From assembly GCF_041956535.1 (NCBI RefSeq), contig NW_027192191.1, positions 1,127,443-1,191,442 of the forward strand: a DNA stretch of 64,000 bases. The letters run 5' to 3'. The notes below the pieces were generated by a model. That model ran no database searches and was not told the DNA's origin. It was given only the letters and a program-made list of their open reading frames with translations. How positions within the stretch are numbered: the stretch's first letter is position 1; every line of letters begins with the position of its first letter. The DNA comes from Calcarisporiella thermophila CBS 279.70 (lineage: Eukaryota > Calcarisporiellomycota). Below are positions 10,936 to 21,842 of this stretch, one piece after another. The translations under genes and the position numbers were made by a program.

Positions 10936-11693
10936 CCTTTTCGATTCCATGTGAACCGGCCCGAGATGCAAACCAGAAATCTGCGGAAAAAAAAAAGATT
11001 TCTCGGTTCGGGCCATGCTTTTCATCTATTTTTTTTTTTAAACACGCACGAAAAAAGTGAAAGTTGAACCTATCCTCGAAGCTATTTAACCGATGTCGGT
11101 GGGAGGGATGAAGGCTCGGGATGGCTCTAAGGGATCCTTCGAATGGGAACACCGGCGGGCTACTTCGCAAGAGACCGTGATTAGAATCCGGCCGCATCCT
11201 TTCCGAACTCGAACACTTTATCCTTCACCCCCTCTCTTTCGCAAAAGATTTACCGGAACATCGACGAGATAATAAGAGAGGACGCAAAGAGATGCAGGGA
11301 GATGCAGCCCAACCGCAGATTCGTTCAAAGGACAGCAGCCCCAAGGTGGACCTGGGCCTTTTTGGCGGTTGAAGAAAGGACAAAAAGACTTCATACAAGA
11401 CCAGTCGCGGGATGAAGGGCAGGTTTAATGCTCATTTCAGCGACCCGAAATATCTCTTCTCTAATCTGAAGATGGATTTTACTGGTTTACATAGAAATAA
11501 ATATTAGTATTATATATAGGCGAGATAAAAGAGAAAGTATCAAAGCGAATGAAAAAAAAAAAAATGTATATAAGAAATTGACGCAATAAAAAAGTCTAAA
11601 AAAACAAAGCAACCAAAGCCCCCATCGTCTATGAACAAGAACAAACTTTTGTGCAAATAAAAAACCGCTTTCAGCCCTTGGATCATAACCATT
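10936..11693. other. Intergenic region without recognised gene
   Basis: Lies upstream of the SDR and downstream of the leftward glycosyltransferase. It contains A/T homopolymers near 10988-11040 and 11550-11600. Only short unsupported frames are present; nothing else seen. Confidence 0.5.
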
Positions 11694-13745
11694 TTAGCCC
11701 TCTTGGAGGTTCCCCTTGAAGGAGAAATCATATACCCGATAGGGGTGTTTCCAACTCTGTGTGCTGAGCAGTCGAATGAAGCGGTAGCCTGTATCGGGAA
11801 CGAAGAAAGTGCAATCAAGAGGCCTAATATCTCCATCTGTGATGCTGGACTCTTGGCAAAGGACTCGAGGGGGGGGATTCAACGGAATCTAGAGCATTTC
11901 ACAGGTGAGTAAAACACGATCCAAGCCAGGAAAAGCCGGCTCCAACTTACCCATTCGGACCCATCATAGGAAATGTGGATCATAAGGGCAGAAAAGTAGG
12001 CCTTCTCATGCCCAATAAGCAGGCGGAAGGTGGCAGGAAGGGGGAGAGGCAGGAGGAGATCGAGGCCGATGTAGTCACCCGCCGATATATCTAGCCAATG
12101 TTCTGTTAGGGAGCGTCTCTCTCCGGAAGCCACAACAAGCTAGCCACTCACCTTTCTGCGACTTCCAGGCCGTCCAATCTCCACCATCAACCGCGTGGCT
12201 GTACGGATTCGAGATGAACGGGCTTGTCTTGAAGAGGTTCTCGTGGGTATCCTCGTTCTCCGTGATGTTGATGTGGGGTAGATAGCGAAGCACCCGCACG
12301 TTGGGGAACGAGTGCTTGTTGGTGAGGAACAGGCATCGGTCGTGGTGGCAAGGAGAGCGCACATCGCGCTGATACAGAGTGGGGGCGAGCTCTTCAGCTT
12401 CAAAGAGGCCAGTCTTATTGTGAAGATGAGAGAAGATGTGTTCAAGCGCCTTGTGCTGGAACGGAGATCAACGAAACGTGTTAGCGAAAATTCAAAAAGA
12501 AGTGGGGGAGAGGGCCACGGAGGGGGTGGGCGATGGCTTACCATATATATTTTGTTTCGAATGCGGCCCTCTCCGGCACTGAACGCATTCTCTTGCGGCA
12601 GCTCCAGCAGCTCGTTTTCTAATTGGTATGGCGGCTGATTCATAAAGGTGGTGAAATACATGTCAGCATAGGCAAATTCGGTGGGGTCCATCCCCGTAGT
12701 CGAGGTCATTTTGAGGAATTGGACGACTTTGTCACGGGCGACAAAAGCTCCAGTTCCGACCCAAGAGAAGCAGGTATGAAGGCTGACACCTATTAGAAAG
12801 GACGAAATAAACGGGGTCGTTTAGCTATAGACGTCACTTAACCCATGCTCCAAGACAAAACCCACCATCGTTGTAAAAGCACCATTTCCAATTGGTGAGA
12901 CTATAGACATCCGCATTCGTATCCGTGTGGACAAATTGCGGGAACCTCAAGAAATTGGCATACATACTTCGAAGATGGCGAATAATCCAATCGTCATCTT
13001 GGAAGTAGCAGTAGGGAGTGCTGGCGGCTGCACAGGCCATGTATCGTGCAACAAAATGCATATTGCCTGGAGAATTGAAAATAGAGACTCTGCCCGGACA
13101 GCTCTCTTCAAACAACTACAGCATCGAACAGTAATCACATCAGATCCCCCGTTCAGGGATGTTTCTAGTCAAGTCCAAGCATACCTTTGATTCCAATCGC
13201 ACATTCTGATTGTTGTTCCAAATAACGATGGTCTTGAACATATCATACTGACACAAATGCTTCACGATGATGCGCATGTTCTCCAGCCTAGCCCAGTTGA
13301 GCAGGATGGCCGTAGCTTGCCCTCGGCCCTCCTGGGGCCGAGCACCAGCTAGCAGATCCAGCGATTCAGCAGGTTTGGTTAAGGATGAGTAGAGCGAAAA
13401 GGATGAGAAGAAGTGGAGGGTCATAAACAGGACGAGAGCCGTCAGGATGAGATAGCGCTTTCGAGTCAGGAGACTGGAAAGCCATCCTCGCCCTATAAGG
13501 AGCAGCTTCCGCTTGTGGAGGCGGGTATGATGCTTGAAAATGTCCGTGTTGATGTTGATGTGGAGAGCTGCCCGATGGGGGGGCATTTTTTCATTCTCTC
13601 CTGCCACCATGGATAAGCGGTGCGGTTTCCAGAAAATAAGGTGGTTTAACCTATGCTTCCCTGGCATATTTATTGAAATGTTTCTGGACTGCCAAAGGTG
13701 GCTTTGATCCAATTGGGTTAAAAATATCGTGCCCAATATGGTCAT
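11694..13745 (-). CDS. Type II membrane glycosyltransferase (GT64/EXT-like, DDD motif)
   Basis: Six exons (13745-13185, 13115-12866, 12789-12542, 12455-12152, 12090-11951, 11888-11694) join to up to 565 aa. A basic N-terminal tail precedes one transmembrane helix (about residues 98-119), a type II topology typical of Golgi enzymes. The lumenal domain opens with ILLNWARLENM and a VIWNNN strand, then YCYFQDDDW with the metal-binding Asp triplet at 227-229; this order resembles the GT64 exostosin-like fold. It continues with a conserved FSWVGTGAFVARDKV block and an Asn-glycosylation-rich tail. The start is uncertain: in-frame ATGs at 13667 and 13610 keep the membrane anchor and the one at 13667 has the better context. 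Donor and acceptor are unknown. Confidence 0.75.
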
Positions 13746-14012
13746 ACGTCCAGCGAATCACCTTGGAGAGCTTGGCATTTAGTGAGTATGTTAATGCAAA
13801 GTTGATCGCCAGAAAACTAAATTCCTATTTTAATGCTCCTCTTCTCCTCAGAGGACGTAGAAAAAAAGGTGATTCGAGAAAACATTTGCCGGTTGACAAG
13901 AAGGGAGAGGAGGAGGTGGGGTGGGAGGAGGGAGGAGAGAGGGGAGAGGAGAGAGGGAAGGGGAAATGTCGCAACAAAATGAAAACAAAGAGCAAAACCA
14001 AGTACACCTAGT

Positions 14013-14720
14013 CTATCGACTCTCACTCATCTCAACATCCTTCGATCCCTCACCATTCACGTTGTCATTCTCGGCCTCATCCTCTGCAGCCTCTTCGTCG
14101 CCGTCCTCTTCTTCTTCCGGTGCCATCGTCTCCAATAGATAATCCACCACTTTCTCATGGTCACCCTGCTGTGCATCGAAAATAGGCGTTCTTCCCGACT
14201 TGTTCTTTATCTATTCACACCATTAAACAGAGCATATTAGTTCATGGATGCCACGCCCTCTTGCTGTGGAACTTGGCTAGTATTCACCTTGGCATCGGCG
14301 CCAGCCTCTACTAGGGCCTTGACCACCTCCAAATGTCCATTTAATGCGCTCCAGTGCAAAGGAGTGTTGCCCTCGTCGTTGGCACGCTGAATGATATCCT
14401 TCAGATCCGGTAAACTCGAGAATAACTCGATAAAATAGTGCACCACTTCTGCTCAGATTTTTAAAATTTTAAAAAAATTTTAAAATTCAGATAGATGGCC
14501 ATCAGACAACACAATTCCAAAGCTTGAAATGGACTCCAATCAAACACCTACCCAAATGCCCATTGGCACTGGCCATGTGGAGAGGGGTATTGCCACTCGG
14601 CCCTTGTGCTTTGGCAAGATCAGCGCCATGCTCCGCGACACAGGCCTTGACGTCTTCTAGCTCCCCGTACCGCGCGGCCCATATGATATCCTCGATCAAT
14701 TCAGAGTCAAAATTGGTCAT
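14013..14720 (-). CDS. YAR1: Ankyrin-repeat protein Yar1 (ribosomal protein S3 chaperone)
   Basis: Three exons, 14720-14552, 14448-14288 and 14210-14013, give 175 aa. Residues about 8-110 hold ankyrin repeats (GNTPLHMASANGHLE, GNTPLHWSALNGHLE); a linker I-KNKSGRTPIFDA leads to a DHEKVVDYLLE helix and a strongly acidic Glu/Asp tail. This arrangement and length match yeast Yar1, which shields uS3 (Rps3) during nuclear import and 40S assembly. The TPIF-DA and VVDYLL sequences are characteristic of Yar1 orthologues rather than of generic ankyrin proteins. It is divergent from KGD2. Role is inferred from the orthologue. Confidence 0.85.
14457..14486. repeat. A/T inverted repeat inside a YAR1 intron
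   Basis: Within the first YAR1 intron, blocks of T4A4T4 and A4T4A4 type form an almost perfectly self-complementary stretch of about 30 nt made only of A and T. It could fold into a hairpin or simply be low-complexity intron sequence. Confidence 0.5.
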
Positions 14721-15015
14721 GGTGGGGGGGTGTGTGGGTGCTTTTGGATCGTTGCTGACCAGAACCCTTAAAAGGACTTGATTGTTTTCATTTAGTCATT
14801 TTTCGCAGTCCAATTTGTGATGGGCCCTAGGTTAGGTTCCGTTCCGTTTTCTCTTCGCTAGCCTTTATTGTTTTCCCTTCTATTTTGTATTTCCCTCATA
14901 GGTGTATTTCCCACGTAACAAATAATCACTCATCTACCCTGACTTTCCATCTTTATCGCTTAGCTTCTTTACCTTCCCCCACCCGCCTCTTCTCCAAAAT
15001 TGTAAACATACAACT
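14721..15015. promoter_or_regulatory. Divergent promoter of YAR1 and KGD2
   Basis: A 295-bp spacer between two outward-facing start codons. It has pyrimidine-rich tracts ahead of the KGD2 ATG and a CCACGTAAC element near 14911 that resembles but does not equal an E-box. Confidence 0.45.
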
Positions 15016-16955
15016 ATGCAATCGCTGTTTATGAAACGCGTCGCCTCAACGACGCCTGTGTTGCTTCGTTCTACAAGCGGGCGATTGGCATCGAGCATTA
15101 CCGCCAAGGCATGTGCCTGCGAGCTTACACGGAGTCATATGCTTCATACCTCCCCATCAAATGGCCTTACTTTGCTGAAGAAATCGGGGTAACCATTTGG
15201 GACTTTTCCTCATTTACTCCCTTGTGCCTTGTTTTCCACCTTAATAATCCTTTCTTTGGCCACTTCCTATTGAATTCGTACTAATATGTCGTCCTCTTCT
15301 CTCATGTGCGAACAGAGCAACCAAACTGGGAGTTGGCTCCCTGAACCAGCAGATCCGCTTCTATGGTATATATCTACATGCATCTGATCGATGTATTTCT
15401 CTTTTGTCGCAACTGAAAATCCTTACTTTCTCCCGCTGTTAGCCGACCAAATCGTGAAGGTTCCACAAATGGCTGAATCCATCAGTGAAGGAACCTTAAA
15501 ACAATGGGTAAAAAGTAATTTGTTTATTTCACATAGAGTTAGCGTTTCTATTCCCCAGATTAACGCCACTCTTTGACCTGGACAGAGGTTGGTGACTACG
15601 TGAGCCAGGATGAGGAGGTGGCCACCATCGAGACGGATAAAATCGATGTCTCGGTGAACTCTCCCGCCGCCGGAACTATCGTTGAGACATTTGCCAATGA
15701 AGAAGACACCGTGAGTGTGGGTGCCAATCTCTTTAGGTTGGAGCTAGGAGGTGCCCCGAAAGAAGGTAAATTTTCGTATTTTCCTTCTAAAAAATTGCGC
15801 ACATCCATATGCCAACCCCATTGTGTCGTTAGGCGCTGCAAAACCAGAAGAATCAAAACCCGAGACTAAGGCGGAGGAGGCTCCAAAGAAGGAAGAAACT
15901 CCTAAGGCGGCAGCACCTCCCAAGTCTGAACCTCCAAAGACCCAGGAGACAAAACCAAGTAATGGATTTGATATTCAGTAGAAACCTCCCCCATCCTCGC
16001 GCCTTATCATCCACCTTTTTCAAATAGAAGCTGAAGCTGCTGCCCCTGCTCCAGCCTCAAAACCCAAGGAGTCTGAGGCATCAAGCACTTCCACGCCATC
16101 GCCTTTCGGCAACCGAGAGGAACGTAGGGTATGTACTCGAAGAATGCAAAAATACGAGATGTTCTTCGAGGTTGAACACTTACTCAATGTTAAATCTAGG
16201 TCAAGATGAACCGCATGCGCATGAGAATCGCTGAGCGCTTGAAGGAGTCACAAAACACGGCCGCATCGCTCACCACATTCAATGAAGTTGACATGAGGTA
16301 GCCCCCTTTTCCATGGTAGCATCTTGGGAAGCCTTACTAATGTCGAAAATTATATAGCAATTTGATTGCCCTTCGCAACGAGTATAAGGACACCTTCTTC
16401 AAGAAGCATGGCGTCAAATTCGGATTCATGTCGGCATTTGTAAAGGCATCGGTCGCCGCATTGCAAGAAATCCCCGCTGTGAATGCTTCGATTGAAGGCC
16501 CTGGCAATGGAGACACCATTGTCTACCACGACTACGTCGACATCAGCGTTGCCGTGGCAACCCCCAAGGGCCTGGTGACCCCGGTTCTGCGCAACTGCGA
16601 GCGCATGTCGTTTGCGGACGTGGAAAAGACGATTAATGACTATGGAACAAAGGCGCGCGACGGCAAGTTGACCATCGAGGATATGGCTGGAGGCACCTTC
16701 ACCATTTCAAACGGAGGAGTCTTTGGATCGCTGTATGGAACCCCCATCATCAACATGCCCCAGACGGCCATCCTTGGCATGCATGCCATTAAGGATCGCC
16801 CCGTCGCGGTCAATGGCCGGGTTGAAATCCGCCCGATGATGTACCTTGCCCTTACCTACGACCATCGTCTGATTGATGGACGCGAAGCGGTCACTTTCTT
16901 GGTGCGCGTGAAGGAATTGATCGAGGATCCTCGCCGATTCTTGATTGACGTTTAG
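15016..16955 (+). CDS. KGD2: Dihydrolipoamide succinyltransferase, E2 of 2-oxoglutarate dehydrogenase
   Basis: Eight exons (15016-15188, 15316-15365, 15443-15514, 15586-15765, 15833-15958, 16028-16128, 16200-16297, 16358-16955) give 465 aa. The N-terminal 70 residues form an Arg/Ser/Thr-rich mitochondrial presequence. The lipoyl domain spans about 77-150 with lipoyl-Lys117 in ETDKID. A Lys/Pro/Ala/Glu-rich linker (160-230) follows, with no E3-binding domain, as usual for this E2. The catalytic domain (235-465) contains His436 and Asp440 in YDHRLIDG. The third donor was set at 15514, not the earlier GT at 15508, because only this restores the W-V-K-K-V-G-D spacing of lipoyl domains. It transfers succinyl groups to CoA in the TCA cycle. 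Confidence 0.95.
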
Positions 16956-17780
16956 AAACCGAGATAACCATTATTTTCCTTTCACATATTTCCATTCTTT
17001 TTCTTTTTATATTATGGATTGTTTAGTAGTGAACGTGAGTGAGGTTGAGCTATCTAGAGTTAACGGTGAAACTTTTTTTTCTCCCTCCACATAAATCCTA
17101 AGAAAACCAAGGCATCAATGATTATTAACAACCGAGTGGACTGGCAAACATGGGCGTCTCCGTGCGACAATGCCCTTAGAGGCAACACCGCTCTACTCCC
17201 AAACTGGGTTGTTGATTCCTTTGCTCCTTTTATACAAATTATTCCTTTATTTCTCGAACCAAAACCCACCTTCCAGGTGAAAATACACATAGTTAAATAT
17301 ATTATACCATTAAACCGTTACCAACATCCGGCTTTCACTCGGTGCATTTTTTCGCCACTTCTCAAGGCTATTTATCTTGCAAATGAAGCCTGGTTCATGA
17401 AGAGTAAGCAAGCTGTAGATTAACATGAAATATAAATAATATATATGATGTGAAGCGTTAAAAATGGAATACGAACATCCCCTCCCGTGGGCGCTGCTTC
17501 TGACTGATAACTTGGGTGCTTTTTTTCACGGTTCCACCTCTTTAGTCTCTAGCCACATAGCTACTCCCAGTGCCATCAAAACATATAAGCCACTGCAAAT
17601 AATGTTAAGCCTGATAGCAGGTGCGTACTATGCAAAGAACCTGCTAGAGTACCGCCAGGGGATTTAGTGTTTATTTTGTTTCGCACCAGTGCATCACCTA
17701 ATAAATTATAGTGTAATCAATCCATTAAAGCATAATGTGGGATATCTTGGAATGAATGACTATTGGCTTTTACTTTCAAA
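16956..17780. other. A+T-rich spacer after KGD2
   Basis: Contains the KGD2 3' UTR and then about 700 bp with no supported gene. Reading frames of 67-101 codons (for example 17118-17423 and 17464-17667) show neither family resemblance nor convincing splice context. Local composition turns clearly more A+T rich here than to the left. Confidence 0.45.
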
Positions 17781-17797
17781 TACTTCAAGTACTTAGA

Positions 17798-18254
17798 ATG
17801 CTTTCCAATTGTACCCGGCTACGTGAAGCTCTGAAGATAGAAATTTCCCGAGGACGCTATTATCATGAACTTGTACCATACGCCTGAAGTGTTAATTTCA
17901 TTATTATTATTATTTATAATTTGAATATTTGCTTGATTCCATTACGTACTAAAATGGCTTCGGGATCCAATGCAACTTAAACAGAATTCTATCATTCTGT
18001 CGTTCTAACGTTCCTATAACTTTCTTTATCTCCTATTTTTCCATTACAGTCAACTGAACGCTAAAACTAGCAATAAGCTGGTGGTGGAAATTTCTTTGGT
18101 CCATGCTCAAGTCCAACAACTTTCTATTCGATTTCGCAGCCGTTCCGAAAAAATCCTAGAGCATTTTGTGTAATACCAAGCCTTGATACAAGCTCGCCTC
18201 GAAGAATTAAGGTTTGACAATATTGAGTCAGTATTGGGAGAGGATGAGAGTTGA
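17798..18254 (+). pseudogene. Unrecognised coding-like fragment, possibly decayed
   Basis: After an acceptor at 18049 one frame runs from 18051 to 18254 and reads as a charged, helical, coiled-coil-like sequence (NAKTSNKLVVEISLVHAQVQ, then YQALIQARLEELRFDNIESV) ending in GEDES-stop. A TAA at 18171-18173 interrupts it in frame. A GT-AG intron of only 42 nt (18170-18211) would remove the stop and keep frame, but would be shorter than neighbouring introns. An upstream piece starting ATG at 17798 (LREALKIEISRGRYYHEL) looks similar in style but does not join in phase. Either a small gene with a very short intron or a nonsense-bearing relic. No family recognised. Confidence 0.3.
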
Positions 18255-18741
18255 AAACCATCGGTCGCTGAAGAGAATTTATTCCTTCAGAATAGATATC
18301 ACCTTAGAAATAATTTATCTCAATTCTAGGGTTGTCGCCTTTGGCTTAATAACAAGGTCTCCTTGTATGTTGATTACACAGAGCCAACCTTAAAGTTACT
18401 GACAAAATTTGCTTTTGCAAGCTTGGATCCCCTCTATACTTTATTCGCCCAATGGTCGATTGTATCGTCCGTATTATTCCACATGGGGTACACAATGCAG
18501 TAATCGGTGTAGACAGTATAAAAGACGGACAAATGACTATAAAAAGAGAATGCATGGCAGGGTGAACATATGGAAACAATGGACAATGAGAACGACATCA
18601 AATGTTGCCCTGGTATCCCATTGAGACGCGGCGCTATCTATATAGCAAATTTAATCTTTGTAAATATGTTGTTAAACTGTTTGATATGCTCCTCAGACGT
18701 AGTCAGAACTAGCATTTTAATACGTTGATCTTTCATCTTAG
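18255..18741. other. Unresolved stretch upstream of the membrane-protein exons
   Basis: May contain 5' exons of the multispan gene whose later exons start at 18742. Three frames on the plus strand and one on the minus strand stay open for 45-77 codons around 18340-18620, and I could not decide between them. No start codon for the downstream gene is assigned. Confidence 0.3.
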
Positions 18742-19447
18742 CTTGAGCAACTTATTCAAACCATATTCTGCCTCCTTAATAGATATGGTATGCTACCCTA
18801 GACGTCTCTATATTGTCTGCCTGGTTGCTTACTTAATGTTCTATGTTTAGATTTTCCGAATTCCTTGAACATAGCTCTCGCGATCATAGCTACGAGCCTA
18901 ACCATTGGAGCTGGCATATGCAGTTATGGATGTGCTAAGGTAGCATGACCCACCGTTTTCTCTTACCCACCCACCTGGTTACTAATATCTTTCAAACATT
19001 AGAGAAAAATCAAAATCGTCGCCTTTTTCAACTACGTCCTCTTCCCCATTTTCCTTGTTCCTGGGTTTGCAATAAATGTCTACCAAATCCATATGAAGAA
19101 CCAGTCCAAAAACAATTGCGGACCAGCACCCAACCAGGACTGTGGAGCAGCTCAATTGGACTTCATACTTCATGTTACTTTTTTCAGTATTTTTTTCTTC
19201 ATAGACGTGAGTCGTCGCTCTCCTTTTCGAGGTGTAATATAGTGTGCTAATATATTCTATCTAGTTATACTTCTGGTCTAGTATTTGGCACTACTTGCGC
19301 TTGCTTCGCAAGAACCAGTCAAAAGAATCTAATCCTGGCCTCCCAGAAGAAGCTCCCCCGGCATACGAGGCCTACGACCTGACTCCGGTGCCAGCACAGT
19401 CCTCACAGCCTACACCACGGCTCGCAAATGCTGCTAAACCTGAATGA
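18742..19447 (+). CDS. Multispan membrane protein with a C-terminal PPAY motif, 3' exons only
   Basis: Four exons join in one frame: 18742-18787, 18851-18939, 19003-19206 and 19265-19447, giving the last 173 residues. They encode three hydrophobic segments (IALAIIATSLTIGAG; VAFFNYVLFPIFLVPGFAI; LDFILHVTFFSIFFFID-LYFW) separated by a Cys/Asn-rich loop (NNCGPAPNQDCG). A Pro/Ala-rich hydrophilic tail follows with EEAPPAYEAYDL, a PPxY motif of the type bound by WW domains of Rsp5/Nedd4 ubiquitin ligases. The upstream exons could not be fixed, so the protein is listed as partial. Function unknown; the tail suggests ubiquitin-dependent trafficking at the plasma membrane or endosome. Confidence 0.6.
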
Positions 19448-20091
19448 AACTCTTTAGTATATCTATTAAATAGTTAATAAAAATTAATAACATTTCTATT
19501 TCTGCCCAGATTTCTCCCTAACGCCCTTGGAGCATGTTCAAATAGCGTGTTATAACCAAGAGCAGCTTTTGTTGCACTACTTATATTCAACCGAACTCTT
19601 GCCTTCTCGCCTATTTTTGGAATTGACTCAAGTGATATTTTGTCTTGAAGTCTATATAGAAGCAACATGATATTATCTTTCGCAATCTATACGCCTACCA
19701 ATACCTGTATATGGGCCACTTCCTCCCATCAACATGGAGTTATCAATACATCCTAAAATCTGCCTAGCACCAATTCTCCAAATAATAACACTTTTTACCA
19801 TGCGCCTTAGTGCAATATGTCTCTGCAGAATTAAGCTTATTCGAATAGAACTTGCCCTCAACAATACAGAATTTACAAAACTCAATTTGGGACACTTTTA
19901 TCACAAAACTCGTGATATTTGTCGCCTTTCCTTGATTCTAATTCCAACTCTCTGCTCGCTTCTAATTTCTCTCCTCCTTTGATAGAAGCATCAGTGTTCT
20001 CGCATGAGAGAAGAGCTTTATTTTTTTTGAATATATATTTCGTTTTTCCTTTCCCTTTCTGCTATTGTTTATTTTTTTTTAAAAAATAATC
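19448..20091. other. Spacer before PIS1 with weak minus-strand frames
   Basis: Two minus-strand frames, about 19474-19668 and 19673-19885, are open for 64-70 codons. They contain a GRNLGRN stretch and a GGSGPYTG stretch but no recognisable domain, and no consistent splice joins them. The last 60 bases are T-rich and lead into PIS1. No gene is claimed. Confidence 0.35.
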
Positions 20092-21247
20092 ATGCCGAGC
20101 TCGACGCGAACAGAGAATGTGTTCCTATTTATTCCTAATCTAATTGGTAATATTCCATTTGGATTATTTATTAAATGATGAATAAGAAAATGGCGCAATA
20201 ATTATTTGGCAATGAAGTTTTTCAAGTAACTTCTATGAGATGGGTTATACCTGGATGCATTATTCAATCCTGATGAATCGAATTCCGAAAATGCCTTTAT
20301 TGCGGTCCTAGACTAATTTTGCATCTGTTATTTTTCTAGGCTACACAAGAATAATTCTTGCAGCCATTGCACTCTATTATATGCCGACAAATACCGCGAT
20401 ATGTGTTATTGCCTACTCGATCTCGGCATTGCTGGATGCGGTGGATGGATATGCTGCAAGATACTTTAATCAATGCAAGTCCTAATCTATCACGTTATTA
20501 TGATATTTTTCTTATCCGATGCTCCTTTTGATGTTTATAGGCAGCAGGTTTGGCTCAGTGTTGGATATGGTTACTGACAGGTAAAATATTCCAATGGGTG
20601 CGAAATGAATTTTCACTTACGTTATATTTTGTTTTTAATGAACGAATAGATCCACTACAACCTGTCTTCTCTGCTATCTCTGCATGATTTATCCAATCCA
20701 ATATGCAATCCTGTTCCAAGCTCTTATTGCTCTCGACCTTAGCAGCCATTATACGCACATGTATAGGTATGTTTTGAATCCGTTCGCTGTAAATTTCACT
20801 TCATGCTAACTCTACGTTCCTAGCACTCTTACCTCTGGAGCCTCAAGTCACAAAATTATTTCCGATAAGTGGCATCCGTTCCTACGAGCTTACTACTCGA
20901 ATAATGTAAAATCCATTTTGGCCACATATAGATTTTATTTTTAGGAAGACTCGATGCTCATATTATTTCCCACTCGTTAGATTGTTTTATTCCTTATGTG
21001 CGCGGGCAATGAGCTCTTCTTCATCATGCTCTACACGATGGGTCAGAAGGACAATGGCCAGAATCACAGCGGACCGCTCTTAATGGAGATTGGAAATCAG
21101 CCAATTCACCTCTGGCCCCTGCTTGCGGTTATCACTTTCCCTGTCTGCTTTTTAAAACAAGTCATCAATTGGATCCAATTCGTCAATGCGTCAAAAACCT
21201 TGGCCCGAATCGACATGGAGGAGCGCAAAGGTTCGAAAAAGAAGTGA
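20092..21247 (+). CDS. PIS1: CDP-diacylglycerol-inositol 3-phosphatidyltransferase (PI synthase)
   Basis: Six exons (20092-20146, 20340-20474, 20541-20580, 20650-20766, 20824-20905, 20981-21247) give 231 aa. The CDP-alcohol phosphotransferase signature DG-x2-AR-x8-G-x3-D-x3-D is complete at residues 54-76 (Asp51, Asp54, Asp72, Asp76 as metal and catalytic residues) and is assembled across two introns. About five membrane helices follow and the tail is Lys-rich. The enzyme makes phosphatidylinositol from CDP-diacylglycerol and inositol in the ER. The intron at 20475 starts with GC (T-GCAAGT) instead of GT; using any nearby GT destroys the signature spacing. Length fits yeast Pis1 (220 aa). Confidence 0.93.
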
Positions 21248-21842
21248 TATTATATAGGGCATGGAATCTTTGTAATTGCTTTTATATATTCTTTTTATTG
21301 GAATATTCTTTTTTTTGCTCTAAATCCTCATTCAGTTTTCACTCGATGAAGACAGAAGCTTTGTAGTAGATTTTTTTTTTTTGTTGGTATTTTACCTCTA
21401 TATATATCATAAACCTATTACTCCCGCTTTTTCATGAATCGTTTTTTTTTCCTCTCCTCATTGTCCTTTCTCCACGGATTATCCTAAAAGATGATTACAG
21501 CTAACTTATAATACTCGTTGCTCTGACGAGGCAAAAAATACTCTATATTTTCAATTCTAGAGGTGGGTTGAAAGACTGAGGTGAAAATAGAAACGTCAAG
21601 AATACATCTAAAAGCTTTCCCTCAAAGCAACATGAATAAAATAGAAGAGAAATAAAAATAACAAATTAAAATAAAAGTGATGTAGGAGAGCGAGAACGAT
21701 TAAGATAGGAAAGTCACTCATCCCCTTCTAAACGGAGAAATGTTGACTAAGAACGAGAGGAAAGAAAGAAGAAAGAGAGAAAAAGGGAAAAAAATAAAAA
21801 TAAAATGAAGAATAGATAATTAGTGGTGTGTCCTTTTTGCAT
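21248..21842. other. Convergent spacer between PIS1 and MAM3
   Basis: 3' UTRs of two convergent genes. T runs (21364-21380, 21445-21455) are followed by a purine-rich A/G tract (about 21640-21820). No gene seen. Confidence 0.6.

Noticed and set aside
13905-13970. GGA-rich purine tract
   Set aside because: Simple low-complexity sequence in a 3' spacer; no evidence of a specific element.
15508-15585. Earlier KGD2 donor (GTAAAA at 15508)
   Set aside because: It would delete residues between W96 and the VGDYV strand of the lipoyl domain; the donor at 15515 restores normal spacing.
17464-17667. 67-codon plus frame with a hydrophobic stretch
   Set aside because: No splice partners, no leader and no family; could be a relic but evidence is too thin.
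19474-19885. Possible minus-strand gene upstream of PIS1
   Set aside because: Two short frames with no consistent join and no recognisable domain; kept only as a note in the spacer.
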